Part shown: positions 25,627 through 33,446 of the stretch, in pieces
Position numbering within the stretch: the first letter of the stretch is position 1
Layout of the letters: every line of letters begins with the position of its first letter
Origin: Candidatus Methanoperedens sp.
GTDB lineage: Archaea > Halobacteriota > Methanosarcinia > Methanosarcinales > Methanoperedenaceae
Length of the DNA stretch: 36,989 nt
Assembly: GCA_026552855.1 (NCBI GenBank)
Contig: JAPMTX010000156.1
Coordinates: 1 to 36,989 of the forward strand
Direction of reading: 5' to 3'
The notes under the pieces: model-generated
Databases searched by the model: none
What the model was told of the DNA's origin: nothing
Seen by the model: only the letters and a program-made list of their open reading frames with translations
Position numbers and translations under genes: made by a program

Positions 25627-26487
25627 ATGTTTGAAAAAGTATTATTTCCAACTGATTTTTCAGAGTACGCACAGAAGAACCTTGAATGCATCGGCGAAAT
25701 TCCGGGTGTTAAGGAGGTCTTGCTCCTGCACGTGGTCGATGCCACGTATCCCTCAAAACGGGGATGGAGGCACGGTCCTCACACCGAGAATGCAAACATC
25801 CGCCTAGAGGAACAGAGGGAACATCTTGAGAGCCTGGGGTTGAAAGCAAGAGCAAAAGTGGATGTGATAACATCTGGCGATGTACCACTGACCATCCTGG
25901 ACACTGCGAATGAAGAGAATGTTTCTCTGATCGTACTGGGCGCGCGCGGAAAGGGCATTATCGGGAGCCGTCTCCTGGGCGGTGTATCCACAAACGTGAT
26001 GCGGCACGCAAAGACAAACGTTCTCACCATGCGCTATAAATTCACAGAAAGCCTTGACGGCAGACCGCTTGAGAAGTTCTGCCAGCGGATTTTCTCAAAA
26101 GTGCTGCTGCCTACTGATTTCTCGAAACCCTCCATGGATGCACTGTCATTTATGAGAGACATGGAGGGTATACACGAGGTGGTGCTTGAGCATGTGGTCA
26201 GCAGAGGTGAGACTGAGGAGGAGATCGAAGCAAGCGTTTCAGAGGCAAAAAAGAAGCTTGAGGACATAGGGCAGGAATTCAGCAGCAAAGGCATCATAGC
26301 GAAAACTCACGTCCATGTGGGCGACCCACCTGTGGAGATAAACTCGGCGGCAGAGGAAGAGGATGTATCTCTTATAGCGATGAGCAGACACGGAAAAGGC
26401 TGGTTCAGGGAGATGCTGGTAGGAAGTACGACATACGATGTTGTGAGGAACGCTAAAAGACCTGTCCTGATCGTGAAAACAAAATAA
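25627..26487 (+). CDS. Tandem universal stress protein
   Basis: A 286-aa cytoplasmic protein made of two UspA domains (about 1-140 and 153-286). Each starts with the strand motif KVLFPTDFSEYA or KVLLPTDFSKPS. Nucleotide-binding loops are present in both: G-x2-G-x9-G-G in the first (GARGKGIIGSRLLGG), and S-x2-G-x9-G-S-T in the second (SRHGKGWFREMLVGST), where the first Gly is replaced by Ser. Both should still bind ATP. GGAGG at 25618-25622 precedes the ATG. Usp proteins often sit beside transporters and are thought to modulate them, which fits its place between DUF1646 and the CPA1 antiporter. Confidence 0.92.
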   Translation: MFEKVLFPTDFSEYAQKNLECIGEIPGVKEVLLLHVVDATYPSKRGWRHGPHTENANIRLEEQREHLESLGLKARAKVDVITSGDVPLTILDTANEENVSLIVLGARGKGIIGSRLLGGVSTNVMRHAKTNVLTMRYKFTESLDGRPLEKFCQRIFSKVLLPTDFSKPSMDALSFMRDMEGIHEVVLEHVVSRGETEEEIEASVSEAKKKLEDIGQEFSSKGIIAKTHVHVGDPPVEINSAAEEEDVSLIAMSRHGKGWFREMLVGSTTYDVVRNAKRPVLIVKTK

Positions 26488-26697
26488 AGGGCTATACACT
26501 GCCCCTTTCAGTAAAACCCTGCTATGCTGCAATATCAAGGAATTCAGCCGGTTTAGCACTGCATATATCTTCTTCCATGCACTTGATAGTTTCTTAATCT
26601 TTTTATAGCCTTTTCGATACTCAACCGTTTACTAAGGTGTGCTATTCGTCCACCTGAATGTGATCCGATGCGCATCGTAACTGCTCTCAGCAAAAGT

Positions 26698-26706
26698 TTT
26701 ATTATA
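26698..26706 (+). promoter_or_regulatory. TATA box of the CPA1 antiporter, leaderless spacing
   Basis: TTTATTATA is centred about 28 bp before the ATG at 26730, preceded by an A-rich BRE-like CAAAAG. No SD is present between it and the start codon, indicating a leaderless or nearly leaderless transcript. Confidence 0.55.
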
Positions 26707-26729
26707 CATATAGATTATTATATTAAAAT

Positions 26730-27932
26730 ATGTACGATATATTTTTTATAATAGGGGTCGTACTGTTTATTGGATTTATCACATCTCAAGTATTCGAGCG
26801 AACCAGATTCCCAGACGTAATACTCCTGATGCTTGTTGGAGTGCTCCTCGGTCCGATCTTTAAAATCGTCAGCACTGAGGGTACCATTTCTGTACTTGCG
26901 CCCTACATCGGTACTCTTGCACTTATCATCATACTTTTTGATGGAGGATTGAATCTTAACCTTTTCAAGGTTCTTACAGTCCTGGGAAAAGCAACTGGTT
27001 TTACAGTTCTGGTTTTCAGTCTGAATGTGGTGTTCCTGGGAATTTTAATGAAGTTCATTTTCGGCTGGACATATCTTGAAGGACTTTTGCTGGGAGCAGT
27101 CGTGGGCGGAACAAGCTCAGCAATCGTCATTTCTCTCGCATCCAAACTCTCCATGAGCGAAGATTCTAAGATTATGCTCAGCCTTGAATCCGTGCTGAAC
27201 GATTCACTCTGCATCATTGCTGCTCTGGCTCTAATTGAGATTATAAGCCTTGGCACTGTCGACCTGAGAAACACAGCCGGAGCGCTCGCAAGTGCGTTTT
27301 CAACCGCATCCGTCATAGCCGTTGTTTTTGCAATTTTCTGGATTGGAATACTGAACAGGCTGTTTATCAAGCAGGTCGGGTACTCCATGACCCTCGCAGT
27401 GGCTTTTATTTTATATTCGGTTGTGGAACTGGTAAAAGGCAATGGGGCTATCGCGATCTTTGTTTTTGCCTTATTACTTGGTAATTTTCATGAACTTGCA
27501 GAAAGACTCAGGATAAAAGGGCAATTCGCGCTGGACACCACGCTCAGGTCTTTTCAGGTAGAAGTCTCCTTCTTCGTGCGCACATTCTTTTTCATTTTTA
27601 CAGGGCTGATGTTCAATGTCTATGCCTTAAATTCTACAGTATTAACTATGGCAGGGGTTGTTTTCATAGCTTTATTGATGGCAAGAATACTCAGTGTTAA
27701 GGCACTCGTAATGAGTGATAAAAATATCACTCCATTTAAAAAATCAATAATATCCATGATGCCCCGTGGTCTTGTCGCTGCTGTGCTCGCTTCGATGCCC
27801 ATTGCAGCAGGCATAAGAATACCGTATTTTGCAGAAATAGTAATCAGTATAATTATTTTAACTAACCTGGCAACCACAATCGGAGTTTTTGTTATAGAGA
27901 GACAAAAATTACCAGAAGCAAGACCGCAATAA
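26730..27932 (+). CDS. CPA1-type cation:proton antiporter
   Basis: A 400-aa membrane protein with about twelve spans of the Na+(K+)/H+ exchanger domain. Diagnostic features are FERTRFPDVILLMLVGVLLGP, ILFDGGLNLNL, GGTSSAIVISLA and ESVLNDSL, where N157-D158 is the Asn-Asp pair of electroneutral CPA1 antiporters such as NhaP (the CPA2 group has Asp-Asp). It lacks a C-terminal TrkA-type regulatory domain and ends shortly after the last span. Likely role is Na+/H+ exchange for pH and sodium homeostasis. It converges on the winged-helix regulator gene with 25 bp between stops. Confidence 0.9.
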   Translation: MYDIFFIIGVVLFIGFITSQVFERTRFPDVILLMLVGVLLGPIFKIVSTEGTISVLAPYIGTLALIIILFDGGLNLNLFKVLTVLGKATGFTVLVFSLNVVFLGILMKFIFGWTYLEGLLLGAVVGGTSSAIVISLASKLSMSEDSKIMLSLESVLNDSLCIIAALALIEIISLGTVDLRNTAGALASAFSTASVIAVVFAIFWIGILNRLFIKQVGYSMTLAVAFILYSVVELVKGNGAIAIFVFALLLGNFHELAERLRIKGQFALDTTLRSFQVEVSFFVRTFFFIFTGLMFNVYALNSTVLTMAGVVFIALLMARILSVKALVMSDKNITPFKKSIISMMPRGLVAAVLASMPIAAGIRIPYFAEIVISIIILTNLATTIGVFVIERQKLPEARPQ

Positions 27933-27957
27933 GGAACAAACTGCTGACATGAGATTT

Positions 27958-28476
27958 TTAATTAATAAGATGATTCTTTCTAAGTTTTTCAAAGACCTCG
28001 GTACCCTTCTCAGTCAGAATATACCTCTTCCACGTATGTTTTTCAGGTGTGATGCACCTGATCAGCCCCCGTTCTTCCAGTTCCCTTAGCCCGTGACTGA
28101 TGTTCTGTAATGACCTTCCGGTTTTTTCTGCTATATCAGATGCCTTTATCAAACCGTATTTATGCATAGTTTTTATTACGATCACTCTTCTGTCCACTCC
28201 CAGAACCCACATTGCCAATTCATCTATATTGATCAGTCCAATGATATACAGGTCAAATATTGTTTTTTTGTAATCCGGCAAGTAACCCTGCATATCCTGG
28301 GTAATTGATACAGTTGACTGCAGCCGTGAAACACACTCAGGATCAGAGCAGGATTTTAGATTCTTTTGGGTTTTATCGTTCAGGTAAGGGGGTTTTATAG
28401 AGGCAAAAATAACCAGGATTATTAATATAAGCAACAGGATACGCCGTTTTTTATAAGAAGGTTCTTTATTATTCAA
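27958..28476 (-). CDS. Membrane-anchored winged-helix regulator
   Basis: A 172-aa protein with one N-terminal membrane span (about residues 11-27, RILLLILIILVIFASIKPPYL) after a short basic start, a linker of some 60 residues outside the span, and a C-terminal MarR/ArsR-like winged helix (MWVLGVDRRVIVIKTMHKYG, IKASDIAEKTGRSLQNISHGLRELEERGLI, a wing with YILTEKG). Membrane tethering of such a domain suggests a one-component sensor acting at the inner face. The linker holds two cysteines (LKSCSDPECVSRL). TTG 28476 with an AAAAGG SD is chosen. Its target is unknown; the adjacent convergent antiporter gene is the obvious candidate. Confidence 0.75.
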   Translation of the reverse strand: MNNKEPSYKKRRILLLILIILVIFASIKPPYLNDKTQKNLKSCSDPECVSRLQSTVSITQDMQGYLPDYKKTIFDLYIIGLINIDELAMWVLGVDRRVIVIKTMHKYGLIKASDIAEKTGRSLQNISHGLRELEERGLIRCITPEKHTWKRYILTEKGTEVFEKLRKNHLIN

Positions 28477-28797
28477 ACTGTTTGCCTTTTCCTTTTATAT
28501 ACTATTTTTTTCTTTGTAGGTTCCCTTTTTGAAGAGTATTTTAACCAGTTTTGTTTTTCAAAGCTATAAAAATATTGTATATAATAGTTTTGTGGATTGT
28601 AATTACAAGCTTCTCAGAGAATATCCAATCCAATTAAAAAACTGGCATTTCTAATTTGATAGATTGCTCATATCTATTTAAATAAATATCTGATTTTGGA
28701 TTAAGAATTTTGATAGTTAAGTGCATCAGACTATCCAATATGCTTATTAAGGATTTAAAAAATGAATTTTGAATAAAATAGTTGATAGCCAGAGCTA
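28477..28797. other. AT-rich spacer between regulator gene and insertion sequence
   Basis: About 320 bp without an open frame of note. It is strongly AT-rich and contains the promoter of the regulator gene at its left end. I see nothing else that I can support. Confidence 0.4.
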
Positions 28798-29967
28798 TTT
28801 GTAAATTGAGCTTTTTTGTTTTACAGTAGATTAAATATTAGATGTAATTTCCGAAAGCGTTGGCAGGTTTAACTCCGTTCTGTAGGTTAGTCAGCAACAA
28901 TAATTGATAAGCAACAAAGTTAAACTTGGAATACAGCTCCCTGCTCTTTTCCCTTATACGTCTTACATCGAACTTCACAGTATTCTTGATATGCCCGTGG
29001 ATACGTTCGCATTCTTTTCTGAGTTTTAATGAATCAGGGAATGTTTTATTCTTCAAGTTCTGGTTTCTCAGGTACATTCCTACCTGCTCTTGCCTGCCAT
29101 TCTCATAAAGAAACCTTAGCTTTTCATCTATTTTCATGTGCCTTGAACCGCCAAGCTTCCACATTTTGTTAGTCCAATGATCTATTCTTTCAATCTCACC
29201 TTCTTCATTGATCACAGCATCTACTGATAGTGAAATACAGGGATTGGCATTCAATTTATACCATATATCAGCATGATTCTGGAAAGAATCATAGCTGCCA
29301 TCAAGACAGTACTCATTGATTTTTGCATTCATCTTCAAAAGAGCAGCTATATGTAATGGCAGCTGTGGAGAATCTCCAGCAAGCCCATCAGTATATGTCA
29401 TAAACACCGGATAAGTGCCAATCATCGTTATATGAGCCTTATCCATCTTACATTCATAATGCGGATTGAAATCGCTATGAGCATCGTACCTTGATGCTTC
29501 AAGCGGTGTTGAATCTAACTTTGCGTCCTTTGAATCAATAAGTTTAATGATTTTTTCACCAACCATCTCCATGATTTTGGTGATACCCTCGATTCCCAGA
29601 CGGTATTTCACAAAATGATGTAATGTTCCACCAGATGGTATGGGAATTGTACCATCTTTTTCTTTGTTTTCTTTGAAGCCAAGAAGCCATGCTTCTTCTT
29701 CCGATATAACGATTTTTTTATAAGGCTGCTGTCTGAAGAATTTTACTACTGCAAGTTTGATCATGCCAGCAACATCATATCGGAAATGCCAATCTTTATC
29801 GCTATAGAAGTTGTTTTCAATAAACCGTGCAATGTCCGCTATGTCCAGGAAAAATAAAAAATGACACAGAGAGACATTCTCTTTACCTAAATAGTTTTTA
29901 AGGGAGCCTGTAAAGGAGACTCCTTTAAACACTTTCTTAATTTGTTTCACAAAAAAGAATTTACAAA
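28798..29967 (-). mobile_element. Insertion sequence with DDE transposase (about 1.17 kb)
   Basis: The transposase gene is bracketed by imperfect terminal inverted repeats. The left end is TTTGTAAATT-gag-CTTTTTTGT (28798-28819). The right end, read on the minus strand from 29967, is TTTGTAAATT-CTTTTTTGT (to 29949). They are identical apart from a 3-nt insertion. The right repeat touches the transposase start codon. No target-site duplication is apparent next to these ends, so the true boundary may be slightly outside. The size suits a single-gene IS. Confidence 0.7.
28838..29950 (-). CDS. DDE transposase (IS4/IS5/IS1182-like)
   Basis: A 370-aa intact transposase. The likely catalytic residues are D in KLDSTPLEASRYD, D in YCLDGSYDS, and E in RKECERIHGHIKNTVKF, where the R..E..(H/F)G.IK context is typical of IS5/IS1182-type enzymes. 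It has an N-terminal helical DNA-binding region (ADIARFIENNFY, AVVKFFRQQPYK). The reading frame is complete, opening with GTG at 29950 and without frameshift, so the element may still be mobile. It lies between the winged-helix regulator and the DUF1614 gene in an AT-rich setting. Exact IS family cannot be fixed by eye. Confidence 0.82.
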   Translation of the reverse strand: MKQIKKVFKGVSFTGSLKNYLGKENVSLCHFLFFLDIADIARFIENNFYSDKDWHFRYDVAGMIKLAVVKFFRQQPYKKIVISEEEAWLLGFKENKEKDGTIPIPSGGTLHHFVKYRLGIEGITKIMEMVGEKIIKLIDSKDAKLDSTPLEASRYDAHSDFNPHYECKMDKAHITMIGTYPVFMTYTDGLAGDSPQLPLHIAALLKMNAKINEYCLDGSYDSFQNHADIWYKLNANPCISLSVDAVINEEGEIERIDHWTNKMWKLGGSRHMKIDEKLRFLYENGRQEQVGMYLRNQNLKNKTFPDSLKLRKECERIHGHIKNTVKFDVRRIREKSRELYSKFNFVAYQLLLLTNLQNGVKPANAFGNYI

Positions 29968-30144
29968 GTATTTGATTCTATCGGTGGTTACCCAATCTAC
30001 ACAGTGAGATCAGGTCATAACTAAAAAAGAGATAGATTCTTAAGTCAAAGGGCTAATTGGATTTCTTCTTTAGGAAGCCTGTGCAGGATTTTCCAGTCCT
30101 CATACCTAATGGTTTTTATCAGAGCTTTGCCCAGGAGGGTTGAA

Positions 30145-30822
30145 TTGTCCCATCGGATCTATCCGCGAATTAAAACATCATTTATTGTGTTATTATTTTT
30201 AATGCTCGTGGTACTTTTTATACTTATAAGCCTGAGCATCTTTGGTTTAGCTTTCAGAAAGCTTGGTTTTCCTCCCGAATATTCTGTCTATTTCCTGTTC
30301 CTGTCATTGCTCGGCAGCTATGTGAACATTCCTCTCAAGAAGGTCATGTCGCGTGTACCCATAATATCTGGCAAGAAGATTGATATCCACTGGTTCAATT
30401 ATACGGCTTCGCCTCCTGAGGTTGAGCGGAGCACGATCATAGCTATTAACCTGGGAGGTGCCATTATTCCGGTAGCTATGTCAGTATTTCTATTCACAAT
30501 GGTAAGTCTGGTCAATGCCATGATAGGGATACTGGTTGTGGTGTTCTTCATCTATAAGATAGCAAGACCCGTAAAGGGCTCAGGGATAGCAATTCATACG
30601 CTGCTCCCGCCGATCCTGGCTGCTGCAACGGTTCTTATGATATCTCCCCAGGATGCCGCGATAACCGCTTATATCTCAGGTACGCTTGGATGCCTTATTG
30701 GCGTTGATATACTCAACTTGGGAGAAATCCATGACCTGGGTGTGCCAGCGGTCTCGATTGGAGGGGCAGGGACATTTGATGCAATATTTCTGACAGGTAT
30801 AATATCCGTACTGCTCACATAG
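30145..30822 (+). CDS. DUF1614 family membrane protein
   Basis: A 225-aa integral membrane protein of the DUF1614 family with about six or seven hydrophobic segments. Family marks are GSYVNIPLKKV near residue 60, LGGAIIPVAMSV, GIAIHTLLPPILAA, GTLGCLIGVDILNL and a C-terminal GVPAVSIGGAGTFDAIFLTG. The family has no assigned function and is common in methanogenic archaea. The start is set at TTG 30145 because AGGAGGG (30133-30139) lies 5 nt before it; an in-frame ATG at 30109 lacks an SD. The gene begins 178 bp from the insertion sequence, which may have altered its upstream control. Confidence 0.82.
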   Translation: MSHRIYPRIKTSFIVLLFLMLVVLFILISLSIFGLAFRKLGFPPEYSVYFLFLSLLGSYVNIPLKKVMSRVPIISGKKIDIHWFNYTASPPEVERSTIIAINLGGAIIPVAMSVFLFTMVSLVNAMIGILVVVFFIYKIARPVKGSGIAIHTLLPPILAAATVLMISPQDAAITAYISGTLGCLIGVDILNLGEIHDLGVPAVSIGGAGTFDAIFLTGIISVLLT

Positions 30823-30895
30823 GCGCTGTAATAAAATGCCGCAATTATTTTATACTAATAGAAATAATTGTTTATTACCAAAGGAGCGGTTCAGA

Positions 30896-30979
30896 ATGAT
30901 AGAATTTGAAAGGATAGGGATTTCAGTGTACAGGTTTATGGGTGGAACATTATATCCGATGCGGAGGGACCTTGCATGA
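30896..30979 (+). CDS. 27-aa ORF translationally coupled to the next gene
   Basis: ATG 30896 is preceded by AAAGGAGCGG (30880-30889) with good spacing, and by a TATA-like TTTTATACTA near 30848-30857. It encodes 27 residues (start MIEFERIGISVYRF, end MRRDLA) and stops in an ATGA overlap with the 395-aa gene at 30976. The SD of the following gene, CGGAGGG, lies within it. No family is recognised. It could be a real small protein or a coupling leader. The combination of promoter, SD and 4-bp overlap is unlikely by chance, but length alone prevents certainty. Confidence 0.5.
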   Translation: MIEFERIGISVYRFMGGTLYPMRRDLA

Positions 30980-32163
30980 AATACCTTTATGGAGACTCAA
31001 CAGAATTCCCCCTGCAGAGGGATTTCCTTGGGCTTCTGGATAATTATTTAGATACCAGCGTAAAAGCAATAACACTTGAGAACGCTGTTTTTGACCTGAA
31101 AGAGACCATAAGGGACAGGCGCATGCTGAAGAACTCTGTCCTGGACGAGATGGACAACTTCCTTCAAACTGTTGAGACCGCTATCTCAGGAGCAGTTGCG
31201 AGAAGCAAAGAGCAGGAAACAATTGTTAAGTATGCTGAAAAAAGCAGAGATTTTCTGAAAAAATTCATAGAGGACGGCAAAACGAAATTTTCCGATGAAA
31301 TATTCAAAGAGATCGCGGGTTTTGAGAAAAAAGCAAACGAAATCGATGAGGGGAGTAGAAAAACACTGGAGTCTTTCTTTATTTATGACCCTATACCCAT
31401 AGTTAATAAAAAATATACTATTAAGGCAGAAAAAGAAGGTTACTCTGCAAAGGCACAGGTTGACTATGAAGGTGAGGTCTCAGGCGTGTACGAAATTGCA
31501 TCCCTTGAAGTTCCCTTCTGGCGCAGGCACCTCAGAGCCCATAATTTTGTAAGAGATGTTGAGATACCAGCAAGGATGAAAAAACCTTTTCTTAAAAAAG
31601 AGCTTGTACCTGCGATTGTAAGCCTGAATGATTTTTTTCTCGGCGACCTTATCCTTTCGGGAAAAGTGCTTGAAGTCGTTTTCAGAAGAAGGCTTGATGC
31701 CGCAGCAGAACGGTTCAGACTGAAGATAGATTTCACTGATGAATTCTCAGTAGAAGTATACCATGCAGAAGAAGGCGGTGTTGAGAAGAACATCAAGGCA
31801 GTCCCTGAATTAAAAAGTGAGTTGAATATCTTAAGGCTGCGTGAGCTGAGGGAAAAAATAGTAGAAGAAACTAACAACTTATATACTAAAAAACAGCGGC
31901 TTGAGACACTCTATTTAGGTGGCAAAGAAGTGCTTGAGGAAAATCTCGTCTTTGAACTCATGCAGAGGGTTGCAGAGATCTTTGCCCCCACCGTTGCAGA
32001 AATAAAGAAAAACAGCCCTTCGGCGGAAGAACTCTCGCTTAAAGCAGAGGATGAGAGAGGGATAAGAAGCGAGATATACCTGAAAAAATCAACTGTAAGA
32101 GAAAAGCTCAGCGCAATAAAGGAAAAAGGCAACAGATTGCTTGAGATCCTGGATATAACATAG
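30976..32163 (+). CDS. Unrecognised 395-aa coiled-coil-rich protein
   Basis: I do not recognise a named family. The protein begins MKYLYGDSTEFPLQRDFLGL, a distinctive YGDST-FP opening. Residues about 45-130 and 285-320 are Lys/Glu-rich, heptad-like helices suggesting coiled coil. The middle (about 140-285) reads as alternating beta strands (KKYTIKAEKEGYSAKAQVDYEG, ASLEVPFWRRHLRAH). No signal peptide, membrane span or Cys motif is visible, so it should be cytoplasmic. GGAGGG at 30963-30968 precedes the ATG. It is coupled to the 27-aa ORF and followed by a transporter remnant. A scaffold or partner-binding role is conceivable, but no function can be claimed. Confidence 0.75.
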   Translation: MKYLYGDSTEFPLQRDFLGLLDNYLDTSVKAITLENAVFDLKETIRDRRMLKNSVLDEMDNFLQTVETAISGAVARSKEQETIVKYAEKSRDFLKKFIEDGKTKFSDEIFKEIAGFEKKANEIDEGSRKTLESFFIYDPIPIVNKKYTIKAEKEGYSAKAQVDYEGEVSGVYEIASLEVPFWRRHLRAHNFVRDVEIPARMKKPFLKKELVPAIVSLNDFFLGDLILSGKVLEVVFRRRLDAAAERFRLKIDFTDEFSVEVYHAEEGGVEKNIKAVPELKSELNILRLRELREKIVEETNNLYTKKQRLETLYLGGKEVLEENLVFELMQRVAEIFAPTVAEIKKNSPSAEELSLKAEDERGIRSEIYLKKSTVREKLSAIKEKGNRLLEILDIT

Positions 32164-32190
32164 TTTAGAAAATCCAAACCCTGAAAAACA

Positions 32191-32292
32191 ATGCCCCGGG
32201 AAAAGTTGTCGTCGAGCGCAGGTTTTATCCTCGCCAGCTCAGCCGTGGGCATAGGCAATATCTGGCGCGCACATCGTGGGCACAGTAGATAA
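32191..32292 (+). pseudogene. Remnant of a sodium:neurotransmitter symporter (SNF/NSS) gene
   Basis: The frame from ATG 32191 reads MPREKLSSSAGFILAS and then AVGIGNIWRAH before a stop at 32290. This matches the N-terminus and first membrane helix of SNF-family transporters, canonically REKWSSR-GFILA-GSAVGLGNIWRFPY. The GNIWR part of the Na+/substrate site is intact. Two residues are missing before AVG and the sequence departs right after R. Everything downstream (over 400 residues) is absent and the convergent corA gene begins 6 bp later, so this is a deletion remnant rather than a working gene. Confidence 0.7.
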
Positions 32293-32297
32293 CACAA

Positions 32298-33362
32298 TTA
32301 CAGCCACCTCTTCCTTCTGAAATAAGCAATCATTGAAATACTTACAACCGTTATAATAACCCACACCACAGGATAACCCCAGCGCCACTTAAGCTCTGGC
32401 ATGTATTCAAAATTCATTCCATAAATACCCACTATAAAAGTTAAAGGAATAAATATCGTAGCAATAACCGTCAATACCTTCATGATTTCATTCATCCTGT
32501 AGCTGATGCTGGAGAGATAAACATCAAGCATGCCTGAGAGCATTTCCCTGAATATCTCTACTGTATCGATTATCTGGATTGTATGATCGTAGACATCCCT
32601 GAGATGAATACACGTAGATTCATTAAAGAGAGGCGATTCACACCTCTCCAGTGCACTTACCACCTCTCTTAGCGGCCAGACCGATTTTCGCAGGAGTATC
32701 ATCTCCCTTTTCAGGTTGTGGATATATCCCAGGGTTTTCGGCGTGGGATTTGCCACCAGCTCTTCTTCTATATCCTCTATCCTTTCTCCAAGCCTTTCAA
32801 GGATTATAAAATAGCTGTCAACAATCGCATCCATCAGGGTGTAAGTGAGATAATCCGCCCCCATTTTCCTGATGCGTCCTTTGCCGCTTCTTATTGTATC
32901 TCTTACTGGATTGAAAACATCCCCTTCCTCTTCCTGGAAAGAGATAACGAAATTTGAGCCGAAGATCAGGCTGATCTGCTCTGCTTTTATTTTATCTGCC
33001 TTTCCCTCATAATAAAGCATTTTTAAAACGACGAACACGTAACTCTCAAAATCCTCCATCTTGGGGCGCTGCTCCGTGTTCAGGATATCTTCAAGCAGGA
33101 GGGGGTGGAGGTCAAGCTGTTCTCCGATTTTTTCTATAATATCAACCTGGTGAAGACCGATTATGTTTATCCAGGTGATTACCGGCTTACCTTTAAGAGG
33201 AAAGCATTCCTCAACCGTTTTTGCCTCTCTCTCCTGGAAATGCGCATCATCGTACTCAATTACGGTGATCTTTACCATCTCGGTCTTTTTCTCACCTACG
33301 TGGATCAGGGTCCCCGGGGGGAGACCGGCTTTCTTTGATCGCCTGTTAACGGATGCTGCCAT
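32298..33362 (-). CDS. corA: CorA-type magnesium transporter
   Basis: A 354-aa homopentameric divalent-cation channel. The large N-terminal cytoplasmic domain (about 1-290) contains EDILNTEQRPKMEDFESYVFVVLKML, typical of CorA, and long helices. The two membrane spans lie at about 295-313 and 328-347 with the signature Y314-G-M-N317 followed by the periplasmic loop FEYMPELKWRWGYP. The C-terminus FRRKRWL is the usual basic cytoplasmic end. It transports Mg2+ (also Co2+/Ni2+ in relatives). ATG 33362 has a weak AGGTAAG SD. It is divergent from the CNNM/CorC-like gene, 84 bp away. Confidence 0.94.
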   Translation of the reverse strand: MAASVNRRSKKAGLPPGTLIHVGEKKTEMVKITVIEYDDAHFQEREAKTVEECFPLKGKPVITWINIIGLHQVDIIEKIGEQLDLHPLLLEDILNTEQRPKMEDFESYVFVVLKMLYYEGKADKIKAEQISLIFGSNFVISFQEEEGDVFNPVRDTIRSGKGRIRKMGADYLTYTLMDAIVDSYFIILERLGERIEDIEEELVANPTPKTLGYIHNLKREMILLRKSVWPLREVVSALERCESPLFNESTCIHLRDVYDHTIQIIDTVEIFREMLSGMLDVYLSSISYRMNEIMKVLTVIATIFIPLTFIVGIYGMNFEYMPELKWRWGYPVVWVIITVVSISMIAYFRRKRWL

Positions 33363-33446
33363 TATATCTTACCTACCAAAAATTAGAATATAACGCGGGA
33401 ACGTATATATTTTTATAAGTAATCAAGCTAATAAGGAAGACTAAGA

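Noticed and set aside
28591..30000. GTGGATTG / GTAGATTG as insertion-sequence ends
   Set aside because: Only seven or eight matching bases; the TTTGTAAATT...CTTTTTTGT pair closer to the transposase is far better.
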